Positions 1-9,714 are shown, numbered from the stretch's first letter. The stretch is DNA of 11,215 nucleotides from Galactobacter sp. (GCF_022712295.1 NZ_JALAGT010000070.1:1-11215); one strand, 5' to 3'. A program made the numbers and translations. The notes: a model not told the origin generated them from the sequence alone.

Positions 1-1
1 G

Positions 2-3475
<3,474 letters not shown>

Positions 3476-3763
3476 TCAGCCCTCGGCAGCCTGTACCGTG
3501 CGGGCCAGGCGGGTGGCGACGCGCTCCACGTCGGCCTCGTCCGGCTTGAGCAGCAATCGCTGCTGAACGGCGTGTTCGATGGTGGGGCCGGAGACGGGGA
3601 AGTCCTCGGACTCGGCGATGAGCCGGACCAACTGAGCCACCTCTGCATCGGTGAGCCTGCGATGCAGGACCTCCAGCAGCGGGACGTAGTCCTGCGCGGG
3701 GATGCCGCTGGCGTAGCCCTGCCGGAGCCAGTCCAGTGCGCGGGTGATGACGGATGAGTTCAT
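3476..3763 (-). CDS. DUF3349 family protein (Rv0543c-like), 95 aa
   Basis: Small soluble, largely helical protein of the actinobacterial DUF3349 family; molecular function unknown. It opens MNSSVITRALDWLRQGYASG and continues with IPAQDYVPLLEVLHRRLTD, which I recognise as the family pattern (M. tuberculosis Rv0543c). No signal peptide or membrane segment. The start at 3763 is chosen because a longer in-frame reading would run through the neighbouring membrane-protein gene. A GGTGATC at 3773-3767, complementary to the 16S rRNA 3' tail, lies 3 bases before the ATG. The stop codon of the upstream membrane-protein gene is inside this GGTGATC, so translation is probably coupled. It is last in the PiT - membrane protein - DUF3349 block. 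Its stop touches the stop of the convergent helicase gene with no intergenic base. A role in phosphate uptake is inferred from position only. Confidence 0.9.
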   Translation of the reverse strand: MNSSVITRALDWLRQGYASGIPAQDYVPLLEVLHRRLTDAEVAQLVRLIAESEDFPVSGPTIEHAVQQRLLLKPDEADVERVATRLARTVQAAEG

Positions 3764-3768
3764 GCCGA

Positions 3769-4026
3769 TCACCCGAACATCTGCTTGCCGAAGACGATCA
3801 GGACGATGCCGAACAAGGCGGCGGCGATGCACAGCCCGAAGCAAACCCAGGCCAGGAACTTGTTCCCGCCGGTGGTGGTGGGCCCTTGGGCGCCGGCCGG
3901 TTGCGACGTTGTCCCGAGGGCGCGGATGCCCGCGGAGAACAGTGCCGGGAGTCCCGCGCCGAAGATCAATCCAACGGCCAGGACCTGCCAAAGGGAATCG
4001 AGGAGGCCGACGAAATCGAGGTGCAT
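3769..4026 (-). CDS. Small two-helix membrane protein (Rv0544c-like), 85 aa
   Basis: Two hydrophobic segments are visible: residues about 11-36 (from WQVLAVGLIFGAGLPALF) and about 58-81 (FLAWVCFGLCIAAALFGIVL). A polar Gly/Thr/Pro-rich linker (about 37-55) joins them, so it is probably a small integral membrane protein. No catalytic motif is seen. It starts 40 bases downstream of the PiT transporter stop and ends 5 bases before the DUF3349 ATG. The same three-gene order exists in M. tuberculosis (Rv0545c pitA, Rv0544c transmembrane, Rv0543c), known to me from established annotation. A short inverted repeat GAAAG/CTTTC (4027-4039) lies directly before the start codon and overlaps the only purine-rich ribosome-binding candidate. 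An accessory or regulatory partner of the transporter is the simplest inference; no function is demonstrated. Confidence 0.85.
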   Translation of the reverse strand: MHLDFVGLLDSLWQVLAVGLIFGAGLPALFSAGIRALGTTSQPAGAQGPTTTGGNKFLAWVCFGLCIAAALFGIVLIVFGKQMFG

Positions 4027-4066
4027 GAAAGAGGCTTTCTTTCGAGGTCAGGGGTGTGTGGAGGAC

Positions 4067-5272
4067 TCAGACCGAGGCGGTCTCACGGATCGGGGTCTCG
4101 GGAACGGCAGCTTCTGGGGTCTGCTTGCCGTCCCAGTCGTCGTTGACGTTCTTGGAGTCCACGGCGTTGCGGCGGGAACGCAGCCAGATCGCGGTGCAGG
4201 TCACCACGAGCAGGGCGAAGATCAACAGCGTGCCGTACAGCCCGCCCACCAGATGGCCCAGTCCCCAGCAAGCGGCACCGACGGCCGCAGCGGCGGGAAG
4301 CGTGATCAGCCACGCGAGGCCCATGCGTCCGGCCACGGACCAGCGCACCTCTGCACCCTTCTTCCCGAGGCCGGTCCCGAGGATGGAGCCGGTGGCCACG
4401 TGCGTCGTGGACAGCGGAAGACCCAGGTGGGAGGAAGTGAGGATGATGGCGGCGGAGGAGGTCTCAGCTGCCATACCCTGCGGTGCTGAGATCTCCACGA
4501 GCCCCTTGCCAAGGGTGCGGATGATGCGCCAGCCGCCCAGGTACGTTCCCAGAGCGATCGCGAGGGCGCAGGAGGCCTTGACCCAGAAGGGGATGTCGTC
4601 CTCGCCGGTGACCGCGCCGTGGGCGATCAGCGCCAGGAAGATCACGCCCATGGTCTTCTGTGCGTCGTTGGTTCCGTGGGCCAGGGAGACCAAGGAAGCG
4701 GAACCGATCTGTCCCCAACGGAAGCCCTTGGTGCGGGAGCCCTCGGGAGCCTTGGACGTGATCCTGTAGACGGCCTTGGTACCCACCGCGGCAACGAGGG
4801 CCGCGACCACAGGGGCCAGCAGCGCCGGGATGATGACCTTGGCGATGATGCCGCCCCACTCGACTCCGCCGCCGCCGAACCCGTGCACCATGCTCCACAC
4901 CAGCGCGGCGCCGATGAGACCGCCGAAGAGGGCATGGGAACTGGAGGAGGGGAGGCCGAAGAGCCAGGTCAACAGATTCCAGATGATGCCGCCCACGAGT
5001 CCCGCGAAGACGATCAGCATGAGCGCCTCACCTTGAGCCTTGTCCAGGTTGACGACATCGCCTCCCACGGTCTTGGCGACCTCGATGGAGAGGAAGGCGC
5101 CCACCAGGTTCAGGACCGCAGAGAGGGTCACCGCGACCTTGGGTTTGAGCGCTCCGGTGGCGATGGACGTGGCCATCGCGTTGCCGGTGTCATGGAAGCC
5201 GTTCGTGAAGTCGAAGGCCAGGGCGGTGATGACCACCAGAATCAGTATGAGAAGTTCCTCCACACCCACCAT
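4067..5272 (-). CDS. pitA: PiT-family inorganic phosphate transporter, 401 aa
   Basis: Low-affinity phosphate permease of the PiT (PHO4) family, which moves metal-phosphate or phosphate with a cation across the cytoplasmic membrane. Both halves of the family's internal duplication are visible. The first half has the signature DFTNGFHDTGNAMA (residues 21-34) and GLPSSSSHALFGGLIGA. The second has SLAHGTNDAQKTMGVI and GLPLSTTHVATGSILG. Many hydrophobic spans follow the family topology, with a Lys/Arg-rich loop between the halves (about 175-190). The last 40 residues are a polar cytoplasmic-type tail. Length is normal for bacterial members. No strong Shine-Dalgarno precedes the ATG at 5272. A PHO-box-like triple repeat lies 43-76 bases upstream, suggesting its own phosphate-responsive promoter. 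It is first of the block with the two small genes. Family is certain; the cation and exact affinity are not. Confidence 0.96.
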   Translation of the reverse strand: MVGVEELLILILVVITALAFDFTNGFHDTGNAMATSIATGALKPKVAVTLSAVLNLVGAFLSIEVAKTVGGDVVNLDKAQGEALMLIVFAGLVGGIIWNLLTWLFGLPSSSSHALFGGLIGAALVWSMVHGFGGGGVEWGGIIAKVIIPALLAPVVAALVAAVGTKAVYRITSKAPEGSRTKGFRWGQIGSASLVSLAHGTNDAQKTMGVIFLALIAHGAVTGEDDIPFWVKASCALAIALGTYLGGWRIIRTLGKGLVEISAPQGMAAETSSAAIILTSSHLGLPLSTTHVATGSILGTGLGKKGAEVRWSVAGRMGLAWLITLPAAAAVGAACWGLGHLVGGLYGTLLIFALLVVTCTAIWLRSRRNAVDSKNVNDDWDGKQTPEAAVPETPIRETASV

Positions 5273-5314
5273 CGTGAAGGGTGTTCAGAGGGTCCCGGAA
5301 CCAAAATCGGCGTT

Positions 5315-5348
5315 GTTCACCGACTGTTCATGTTGTGGTTCACGTACC
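5315..5348. promoter_or_regulatory. PHO-box-like direct repeats (putative PhoP site) upstream of the PiT gene
   Basis: On the + strand the sequence contains GTTCAC at 5315, GTTCAT at 5326 and GTTCAC at 5338, a spacing of 11 and 12 bases. Actinomycete PhoP binds direct-repeat units of 11 nt beginning GTTCACC; this is established for Streptomyces, including a pit gene promoter. The element lies in the 136-base gap before the PiT gene, and no plus-strand gene is nearby, so the PiT operon is the likely target. Relative to that gene the repeats are in reverse orientation (GTGAAC on the coding strand). GATTTT on the coding strand (5308-5303) is a weak -10 candidate. Binding is inferred. Confidence 0.6.
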
Positions 5349-5393
5349 TTTCCCGAACCGGTGACCCGGGCCACGTAGAGGGGGTGCCCAAGG

Positions 5394-5405
5394 CCCGACG
5401 TCGGG
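5394..5405. repeat. Perfect 12-bp palindrome CCCGACGTCGGG
   Basis: The palindrome begins 3 bases past the stop codon of the dienelactone-hydrolase-like gene, read on the minus strand. It could form a short hairpin at the end of the AKR-hydrolase transcript or be a protein-binding half-site pair. No T-run follows, so a canonical intrinsic terminator is not supported. Confidence 0.4.
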
Positions 5406-5408
5406 TGC

Positions 5409-6050
5409 TCACGGTAGGTCCCAGACCACGCCTTCGGCCCGGTCCTCCTCCTCGTCGGCTCCGGTGGGAAGGTCCTCATCGATGCGGGAGAGCAGGCGCA
5501 GCACAGTCTCGTACAGGTGTCTCGTCGCGGCCTCCGAGTCCGCGTCGTCTGCCTCCATGAAGAGGTGTTCTTCACCGGGCAGGAGTTTGACCTTGACGTC
5601 GGCGCCGGAGTCGACGAGGTCCTTGGCCGCGTCGAGGTCGCCCTCGTTGTTGAACATCTCATCCCCCGAGCTGGCCAGCACCCTCAGCGGGACCGAGGCG
5701 GGCCACGGGCCGGGGAGGTACTCGGATGGAATGCACGAGCCCACCGCCACGACGGCGGCGACCGCGTCGTTGGAGATGGCCAGATTCATGGCAGGCATCA
5801 CGCCGAGGGAGATCCCGCACACCACGAATCCGGATCCGAGCCCCGCCGCTGCATCGTCGGCGAGATCGTCGAAGGCCTTGTGGTCCAGTGCTGCGGACGC
5901 CGCCATCCCCGACTCGATGTCCGGATAGGTCCGGCCGTCGTAAAGGTCCGGGACGAGCACCGTGTGGCCGGCGTCCTCCCAGGAAGCAGCGAGTTGGCGC
6001 ACCCCGGGAGTGACGCCCAGAACGTGATGGAGGAGGAGCAGGTTGGCCAT
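5409..6050 (-). CDS. Dienelactone hydrolase family protein (alpha/beta hydrolase), 213 aa
   Basis: Soluble alpha/beta-hydrolase of the dienelactone hydrolase family. Signs are the N-terminal LLLLHHVLGVTPG strand and oxyanion region, VPDLYDGR (33-40), the nucleophile elbow GISLG with S81 (residues 79-83), the acid D130 in SSGDE, and H162 in GEEHLF, so a full Ser-Asp-His triad can be placed. Classical dienelactone hydrolases use Cys at the elbow; here it is Ser, as in many family members acting on other esters, so the substrate is open. The last 20 residues are acidic. An AGGAG ribosome-binding site precedes the ATG by about 5 bases (6056-6060). It starts 30 bases after the aldo/keto reductase stop on the same strand, so the two are probably co-transcribed. 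Confidence 0.9.
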   Translation of the reverse strand: MANLLLLHHVLGVTPGVRQLAASWEDAGHTVLVPDLYDGRTYPDIESGMAASAALDHKAFDDLADDAAAGLGSGFVVCGISLGVMPAMNLAISNDAVAAVVAVGSCIPSEYLPGPWPASVPLRVLASSGDEMFNNEGDLDAAKDLVDSGADVKVKLLPGEEHLFMEADDADSEAATRHLYETVLRLLSRIDEDLPTGADEEEDRAEGVVWDLP

Positions 6051-6080
6051 GGGGACTCCTGGGTCAGATCGAAGACGTGG

Positions 6081-7190
6081 TCACTGGTCGGACGAGATGT
6101 GCCACGGGTTGATATTGGGATCTTGCGACGCGCAGATTTCCTCGATCCGAGCGGATTCCTCGGCGGAGAACTCCGTGGATGAGCCGGAGCTCACGGCAGC
6201 GAGGTTCTCGTCCAGCTGGCGGGTGGAGGATGCGCCGATCAGAACGGAGGAAACCCCGCCGGACCGGCCGCCGTCGGGCAGGTCCACGGCGGGGCGGAGC
6301 AGCCAGGCGATGGCCATCTGCGCCAGGGTCTGCCCACGGCGCTGAGCCACCTCGTTCAAGGCGCGTGCCTTGGACAGGTTGGTGGGGGTCAGGGAGGACT
6401 GCACCGAGCTGCGGCCACCGGAGGGCACCGCGTTCTCGTCGCCCAGGTATTTCCCCGTCAGCAGACCCTGCGCCAGCGGCGTGAAGGCGATGGATCCCAG
6501 ACCCGTGTCGTGGAGAGCCGTGAGCAGTTCGGGCTCGACCCAACGGTTGAGCAGCGAGTAGCTGGGCTGGTGGATCACCAGCGGCGTCCCGAGCGCGGCA
6601 GCGACGTCCACGGCCTCACGCGTGTGCTCCGCGGAATAGGAGGAGATGCCGACGTAGAGGGCCTTGCCCTGCCGCACCAAGGTGTCCAGCGCGCCGATGG
6701 TTTCTGCAATCGGAACCTGGGGGTCGTAGCGGTGGGAGTAGAAGAGGTCCACGTGGTCAAGGCCGAGCCTGCCCAGCGAGGCCTCGGCAGAGGAGAGGAC
6801 GTACTTCCGGGAGCTGCCTGAACCATACGGTCCGGGCCACATGTCGTACCCGGCCTTGGACGAGACGATCAACTCGTCGCGGTAGGGCCTGAAGTCGGTG
6901 CGCAGCATGCGCCCGAAGTTCTCCTCGGCGGAGCCGTAGGGCGGGCCGTAGTTGTTGGCCAGGTCGAAGTGCGTGATCCCGTTGTCGAATGCGTGCCGCA
7001 ACACCTCGCGCTGGGTGTCGAAGGTGCGGTTGTCACCGAAGTTCCACCACAGTCCCAGGCTGATGGGAGGCAGGTACAGCCCCGAGTTTCCTACCTTGCG
7101 ATAACCGAGCTTGGCGTGACGATCCTCGGAAGCGCTCCAGGGGCGGTGTGTCTCGAAGGTCGGTTCGGGAACGTATGGCTCTGTGGTCAT
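6081..7190 (-). CDS. Aldo/keto reductase, YghZ / L-glyceraldehyde-3-phosphate reductase type, 369 aa
   Basis: NAD(P)H-dependent aldo/keto reductase closely resembling E. coli YghZ (Gpr), which reduces L-glyceraldehyde 3-phosphate and methylglyoxal. The family stretch GITHFDLANNYGPPYGSAEE and the segments KAGYDMWPGPYGSG and VIHQPSY-LLNRWVEP are plain. The catalytic tetrad is D76, Y81, K112, H153. Cofactor-site signature near the C-terminus: SSVLIGASSTRQLDEN. Length fits the YghZ group, which is longer than typical reductases. Start: an in-frame GTG at 7196 also exists, but ATG at 7190 is directly preceded by GGTGATC (7197-7191), complementary to the 16S 3' end, so I prefer the ATG. A TACGCT at 7206-7201 could be a -10, making the mRNA nearly leaderless. 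It heads a likely two-gene unit with the downstream hydrolase. Substrate in this organism is inferred. Confidence 0.94.
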   Translation of the reverse strand: MTTEPYVPEPTFETHRPWSASEDRHAKLGYRKVGNSGLYLPPISLGLWWNFGDNRTFDTQREVLRHAFDNGITHFDLANNYGPPYGSAEENFGRMLRTDFRPYRDELIVSSKAGYDMWPGPYGSGSSRKYVLSSAEASLGRLGLDHVDLFYSHRYDPQVPIAETIGALDTLVRQGKALYVGISSYSAEHTREAVDVAAALGTPLVIHQPSYSLLNRWVEPELLTALHDTGLGSIAFTPLAQGLLTGKYLGDENAVPSGGRSSVQSSLTPTNLSKARALNEVAQRRGQTLAQMAIAWLLRPAVDLPDGGRSGGVSSVLIGASSTRQLDENLAAVSSGSSTEFSAEESARIEEICASQDPNINPWHISSDQ

Positions 7191-7435
7191 GATCACCAGC
7201 GTAGGCGCTGTGGAACGCAGAGGGACAGGGCTTGCACCAGTCAGCGTCCGTCGGTGAGGTCACGGCTTCTCCTCATATGACACCGAGTGACCGCGGTGGA
7301 CGAATTGTGACGAGGGGCCCCCAAGCCCCCGGGTCGCTGCCTACCGTGTGGAGGGGCCGCCGGCCGCACCGGACGGCCCACCCACCGGACCGTTGCACTG
7401 GTTCGGACACCTCGTGAGAAAAGGAAAGCAGTCGC
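7191..7435. promoter_or_regulatory. Divergent intergenic region between the AKR and PLP-enzyme genes
   Basis: This 245-base region must contain promoters for both directions. Visible pieces are weak: TACCGT at 7342-7347 as a possible actinobacterial -10 for the plus-strand operon; an 8-bp direct repeat CACCGGAC at 7367-7374 and 7383-7390; TCGGTG/CACCGA (7252-7257 / 7281-7286) interleaved with GGTCAC/GTGACC (7257-7262 / 7287-7292) as possible operator half-sites. The plus-strand gene has AAGGA at 7421-7425, 10 bases before its ATG. No riboswitch consensus is recognised here. Confidence 0.4.
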
Positions 7436-8521
7436 ATGTCCAAGATCCACCGCTCCATCGCAGAACTCGTCGGCAACACTCCGCTGGTGGAACTGACGAA
7501 CTATCAGGCACGTCACGGGCTGAAGGCCCACATCATCGGCAAACTCGAATACCTGAATCCATCCGGCAGCGTGAAGGACCGGCTCGCTCAGGCCCTGATC
7601 GAGGAGGGCCGTGCCAACGGTGACATCACCGATGGGTCCACGCTGATCGACGTCACCAGTGGCAACACGGGCATCTCACTGGCGGCGCTCGGCCACGCCC
7701 AGGGACTGAAATTCATCCCGTACCTTGAGCCCGGTACCACCCAAGAGCGCATCGACATCTTCGAGGGATACGGCCTGGACACCCACTCGTTCACCGACAT
7801 CGAAGAGGTCGCGGACTTCGAGGAGAAGGGGCTGGTCCCGGATGACCTGGTTCGCGGAATCACCCGGATCGCCGAGGAACAGGGCTACTACTACGCGGGT
7901 CAGACCGTGAGGGAATCGAACCAGGAGGCCCACTACCGGACCACGGGGCCGGAGATCTGGGAGGACACGGACGGTCACGTGGATTATTTCGTGGCGTTGG
8001 GCGGTACGGCAGGAACCTTGGTGGGCGTTGGCCGCTACCTGCGTGAGAAGAATCCGGACGTCAAGATCATCGGCGTGCATGGGGCCTCGTCTTCCCGGCC
8101 GGACAGCGAGGACTTCACGGGAAACATCATCGATGGGACGTTGCCGTTGGGCGGGGTCTCGGAGGAATTCCTGCCGACGCTCGTCAAGTCGAATCGGGAC
8201 AACGGTTTCCGCTTCGACGAGATCATCGACGTGAGAGCCGAGGATGCCTACGAGACCGCTCAGGCCACAGCGGAATCCGACGGGTTGTTCCTCGGGACCT
8301 CGGCCGCGGCCGCACTCACTGCGGCCATCGAAGTCGCCAAGCGTCCGGAGGCGGCCGGCAAGAACATCGTCGTGATCTACGCCGACAACGGATTCAAGTA
8401 CCTCTCCACTGGCCTCTACAAGCGGAAGAAGGCCCTGTCGCGCGACGCCCTACCTTCTGCCGTCGATACCGACACCGCCGCCGATACCGAAACCGCAGCC
8501 GTCCAGGCCGCCGCCGTATGA
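7436..8521 (+). CDS. Cysteine-synthase-family PLP enzyme, divergent member, 361 aa
   Basis: Fold-type II pyridoxal-phosphate enzyme of the O-acetylserine sulfhydrylase / cystathionine beta-synthase family. Recognisable parts are ELVGNTPLVEL (10-20), NPSGSVKDR with the PLP lysine K47, the substrate loop TSGNTG (74-79), and the phosphate loop GGTAGT (189-194). Several positions differ from canonical CysK: the usual TMS-ER stretch reads GTTQER (100-105), the fourth phosphate-loop residue is Ala not Gly, and the Ser of the PDSGERYLS-type motif is replaced by N318 (ADNGFKYLS). Residues about 340-361 form an Asp/Thr/Ala-rich tail not typical of the core fold. Its stop overlaps the start of the SDR gene (ATGA, 8518-8521). 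The fold is certain; the exact reaction (cysteine, a cysteine analogue or another beta-replacement product) is not. Confidence 0.88.
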   Translation: MSKIHRSIAELVGNTPLVELTNYQARHGLKAHIIGKLEYLNPSGSVKDRLAQALIEEGRANGDITDGSTLIDVTSGNTGISLAALGHAQGLKFIPYLEPGTTQERIDIFEGYGLDTHSFTDIEEVADFEEKGLVPDDLVRGITRIAEEQGYYYAGQTVRESNQEAHYRTTGPEIWEDTDGHVDYFVALGGTAGTLVGVGRYLREKNPDVKIIGVHGASSSRPDSEDFTGNIIDGTLPLGGVSEEFLPTLVKSNRDNGFRFDEIIDVRAEDAYETAQATAESDGLFLGTSAAAALTAAIEVAKRPEAAGKNIVVIYADNGFKYLSTGLYKRKKALSRDALPSAVDTDTAADTETAAVQAAAV

Positions 8522-9339
8522 GCGGTGGCCGGGCCGGCCGGGTGGAGGGCAAGGTCGCCTTCATCACGGGCGCCGCAGGCGGCATCGGTGCTGCCACCGC
8601 ACTCCGACTGATCGATGAGGGTGCCAGGGTGGTCGCCGTGGATCTTGAGCGGCGACAACCGGTGCTGCAGCAGCTGCGTGAGTCACTGGAGGACCCATCT
8701 GCTCTGTTGCCGGTCTCCGCCGATGTCACCGATCTCCCGTCGCTGCAGCGTGCGGCGGAGCGAGGTCATCGGGAATTCGGCTCGTTGGGCATCGTGTTCG
8801 CGAACGCCGGCGTTCTGGTACCGGAAGGTCCCGTCGAGGAACTGCCCGCTTCGGCGTGGGACTCCTTGGTCTCGATCAACCTCACCGGGGTGGTCCATAC
8901 CGCTCAGGCCACGTTTCCGCTGCTCAAACAGAACCCTGAAGGCTCCAGCGTGATCCTGGCGTCGTCCACGGCGGGGATCCGCGGTGGCGGCAACAGCTCC
9001 GGCTACACGGCCACGAAGACCGCGCTCGTCGGGCTTTCCGAGACCTGGGCCCATGAGTTGGGCCCCTACGGTGGTCGCGTCAATACGACCCATCCCACCG
9101 CCGTTGGTACCGACCTGGTGCTGAATCGGGACAATCTGCGTCGCTACCGTCCCGACCTGCCGGATCCTCGACCTGACGACGTCATCGAGGCGTTCAAACG
9201 AGGCAAGCTGTTGGACGTCGCGTGGATCGATCCAGCCGACGTGGCCAACGCCGTGCTGTTCCTAGCCTCGGATGAGGCCCGCTACATCACCGGTGCACAC
9301 CTGCCGATCGACGCCGGTTCAACGATCAAGTGGGGATAG
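8518..9339 (+). CDS. SDR-family NAD(P)-dependent oxidoreductase, 273 aa
   Basis: Classical short-chain dehydrogenase. Visible: Rossmann motif TGAAGGIG (17-24), acidic D42 at the end of strand 2 (favours NAD over NADP), NAG 96-98, N121, and catalytic S150, Y163, K167. The C-terminal third (HPTAVGTDLVL, RPDLPDP, and the run from VANAVLFLASDEARYITG to PIDAGSTIK) strongly resembles mycofactocin-associated SDRs and carveol-dehydrogenase-type enzymes. However, the roughly 20-residue insertion after strand 2 typical of those enzymes is absent. The ATG overlaps the PLP-enzyme stop by ATGA and has no separate ribosome-binding site, indicating translational coupling and probably one pathway. A strong hairpin follows 22 bases after the stop. 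The substrate (probably a secondary alcohol or ketone) is not inferable. Confidence 0.93.
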   Translation: MSGGRAGRVEGKVAFITGAAGGIGAATALRLIDEGARVVAVDLERRQPVLQQLRESLEDPSALLPVSADVTDLPSLQRAAERGHREFGSLGIVFANAGVLVPEGPVEELPASAWDSLVSINLTGVVHTAQATFPLLKQNPEGSSVILASSTAGIRGGGNSSGYTATKTALVGLSETWAHELGPYGGRVNTTHPTAVGTDLVLNRDNLRRYRPDLPDPRPDDVIEAFKRGKLLDVAWIDPADVANAVLFLASDEARYITGAHLPIDAGSTIKWG

Positions 9340-9361
9340 GCGCCTCCGCGGCCACATGCTC

Positions 9362-9400
9362 GGGCGCCGGCAGGGATCAGCGGTCCCAGCCGGCGTCCTT
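9362..9400 (+). terminator. Hairpin terminator of the PLP enzyme-SDR operon
   Basis: GGGCGCCGGC (9362-9371) pairs with GCCGGCGTCC (9389-9398), 10 bp with one G-U. After an A-A mismatch an inner GGGA/TCCC stem (9373-9376 / 9384-9387) closes on a 7-base loop. It starts 22 bases after the SDR stop. Only two T follow directly (9399-9400), so it is of the GC-rich actinobacterial type with a poor T-tail. Confidence 0.6.
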
Positions 9401-9556
9401 CGCGTTCCCGGACGCACCTCGGGCGGCCGCTCACGAACGCCTCTGGCGTCGCCGTGCCTCAACCCGGTTCGTCATTCGGCGTCATGGAAGGCAATGCCCG
9501 GTCATCTGAGTCGCAGGCCTTCCGAACGGGGCCGAACTTCATCAAGATTGAGGGCA

Positions 9557-9649
9557 TCCATCCAGAGCGATTGAGAGACCTGGCTCGTCGAGATCGCAGC
9601 AACCACCCCGACCAAGACGGGGACGGTGCTCCCGCCAGGACACGATGGG
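9557..9649 (+). promoter_or_regulatory. SAM riboswitch aptamer, SAM-I clan (P4-less, SAM-I/IV-like)
   Basis: An S-adenosylmethionine-sensing leader RNA. P1: TCCATC (9557-9562) with GATGGG (9644-9649). J1/2 CAGAG. P2a: GCGAT (9567-9571) with ATCGC (9593-9597). Kink-turn: TGA (9572-9574) opposite GTCGA (9587-9591). P2b: GAG (9575-9577) with CTC (9584-9586). Loop CCTGG (9579-9583) forms a pseudoknot with CCAGG (9635-9639). Core GCAACC at 9599-9604. P3: CCCCG (9606-9610) with CGGGG (9618-9622). GGTGC at 9625-9629. Every conserved SAM-I core block is present and in order, with P2b changed by covariation relative to the common GGG/CCC. The P4 arm between GGTGC and the P1 3' strand is missing, as in the SAM-I/IV variant group; subclass is unresolved. 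It lies 190 bases before a DszC-like sulfur gene, the expected regulon. Recognised by eye, not by a covariance model. Confidence 0.85.
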
Positions 9650-9653
9650 AACG

Positions 9654-9713
9654 CCCAGTGCTCCCACCACGTGCAAGGACCGACTCAGGTCCCTGTCCGA
9701 GGCCGGCACTGGG
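9654..9713 (+). other. Leader stem enclosing a second hairpin
   Basis: CCCAGTGC (9654-9661) is perfectly complementary to GCACTGGG (9706-9713). Inside it GGACC (9677-9681) pairs with GGTCC (9688-9692) around a 6-base loop. It follows P1 of the SAM aptamer by 4 bases and may stack on it or act in the expression platform. Confidence 0.5.
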
Positions 9714-9714
9714 A

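Noticed and set aside
3764..3991. Long in-frame 5' extension of the DUF3349 gene
   Set aside because: The extension reads Arg-rich nonsense antisense-free but out of frame through the two-helix membrane-protein gene; family length fits the 3763 start.
4619..5560. Plus-strand 313-codon frame across the PiT gene and its promoter
   Set aside because: It lies opposite an unmistakable transporter and would span the PHO-box region; no domain seen.
7197..7435. Riboswitch or T-box leader for the PLP-enzyme gene
   Set aside because: No GCAACC, T-box or other leader consensus, and no convincing aptamer-like stem set.
9401..9556. Promoter of the SAM-controlled operon
   Set aside because: Only a weak -10 (CAAGAT at 9543) without a matching -35; not enough for a separate promoter call.
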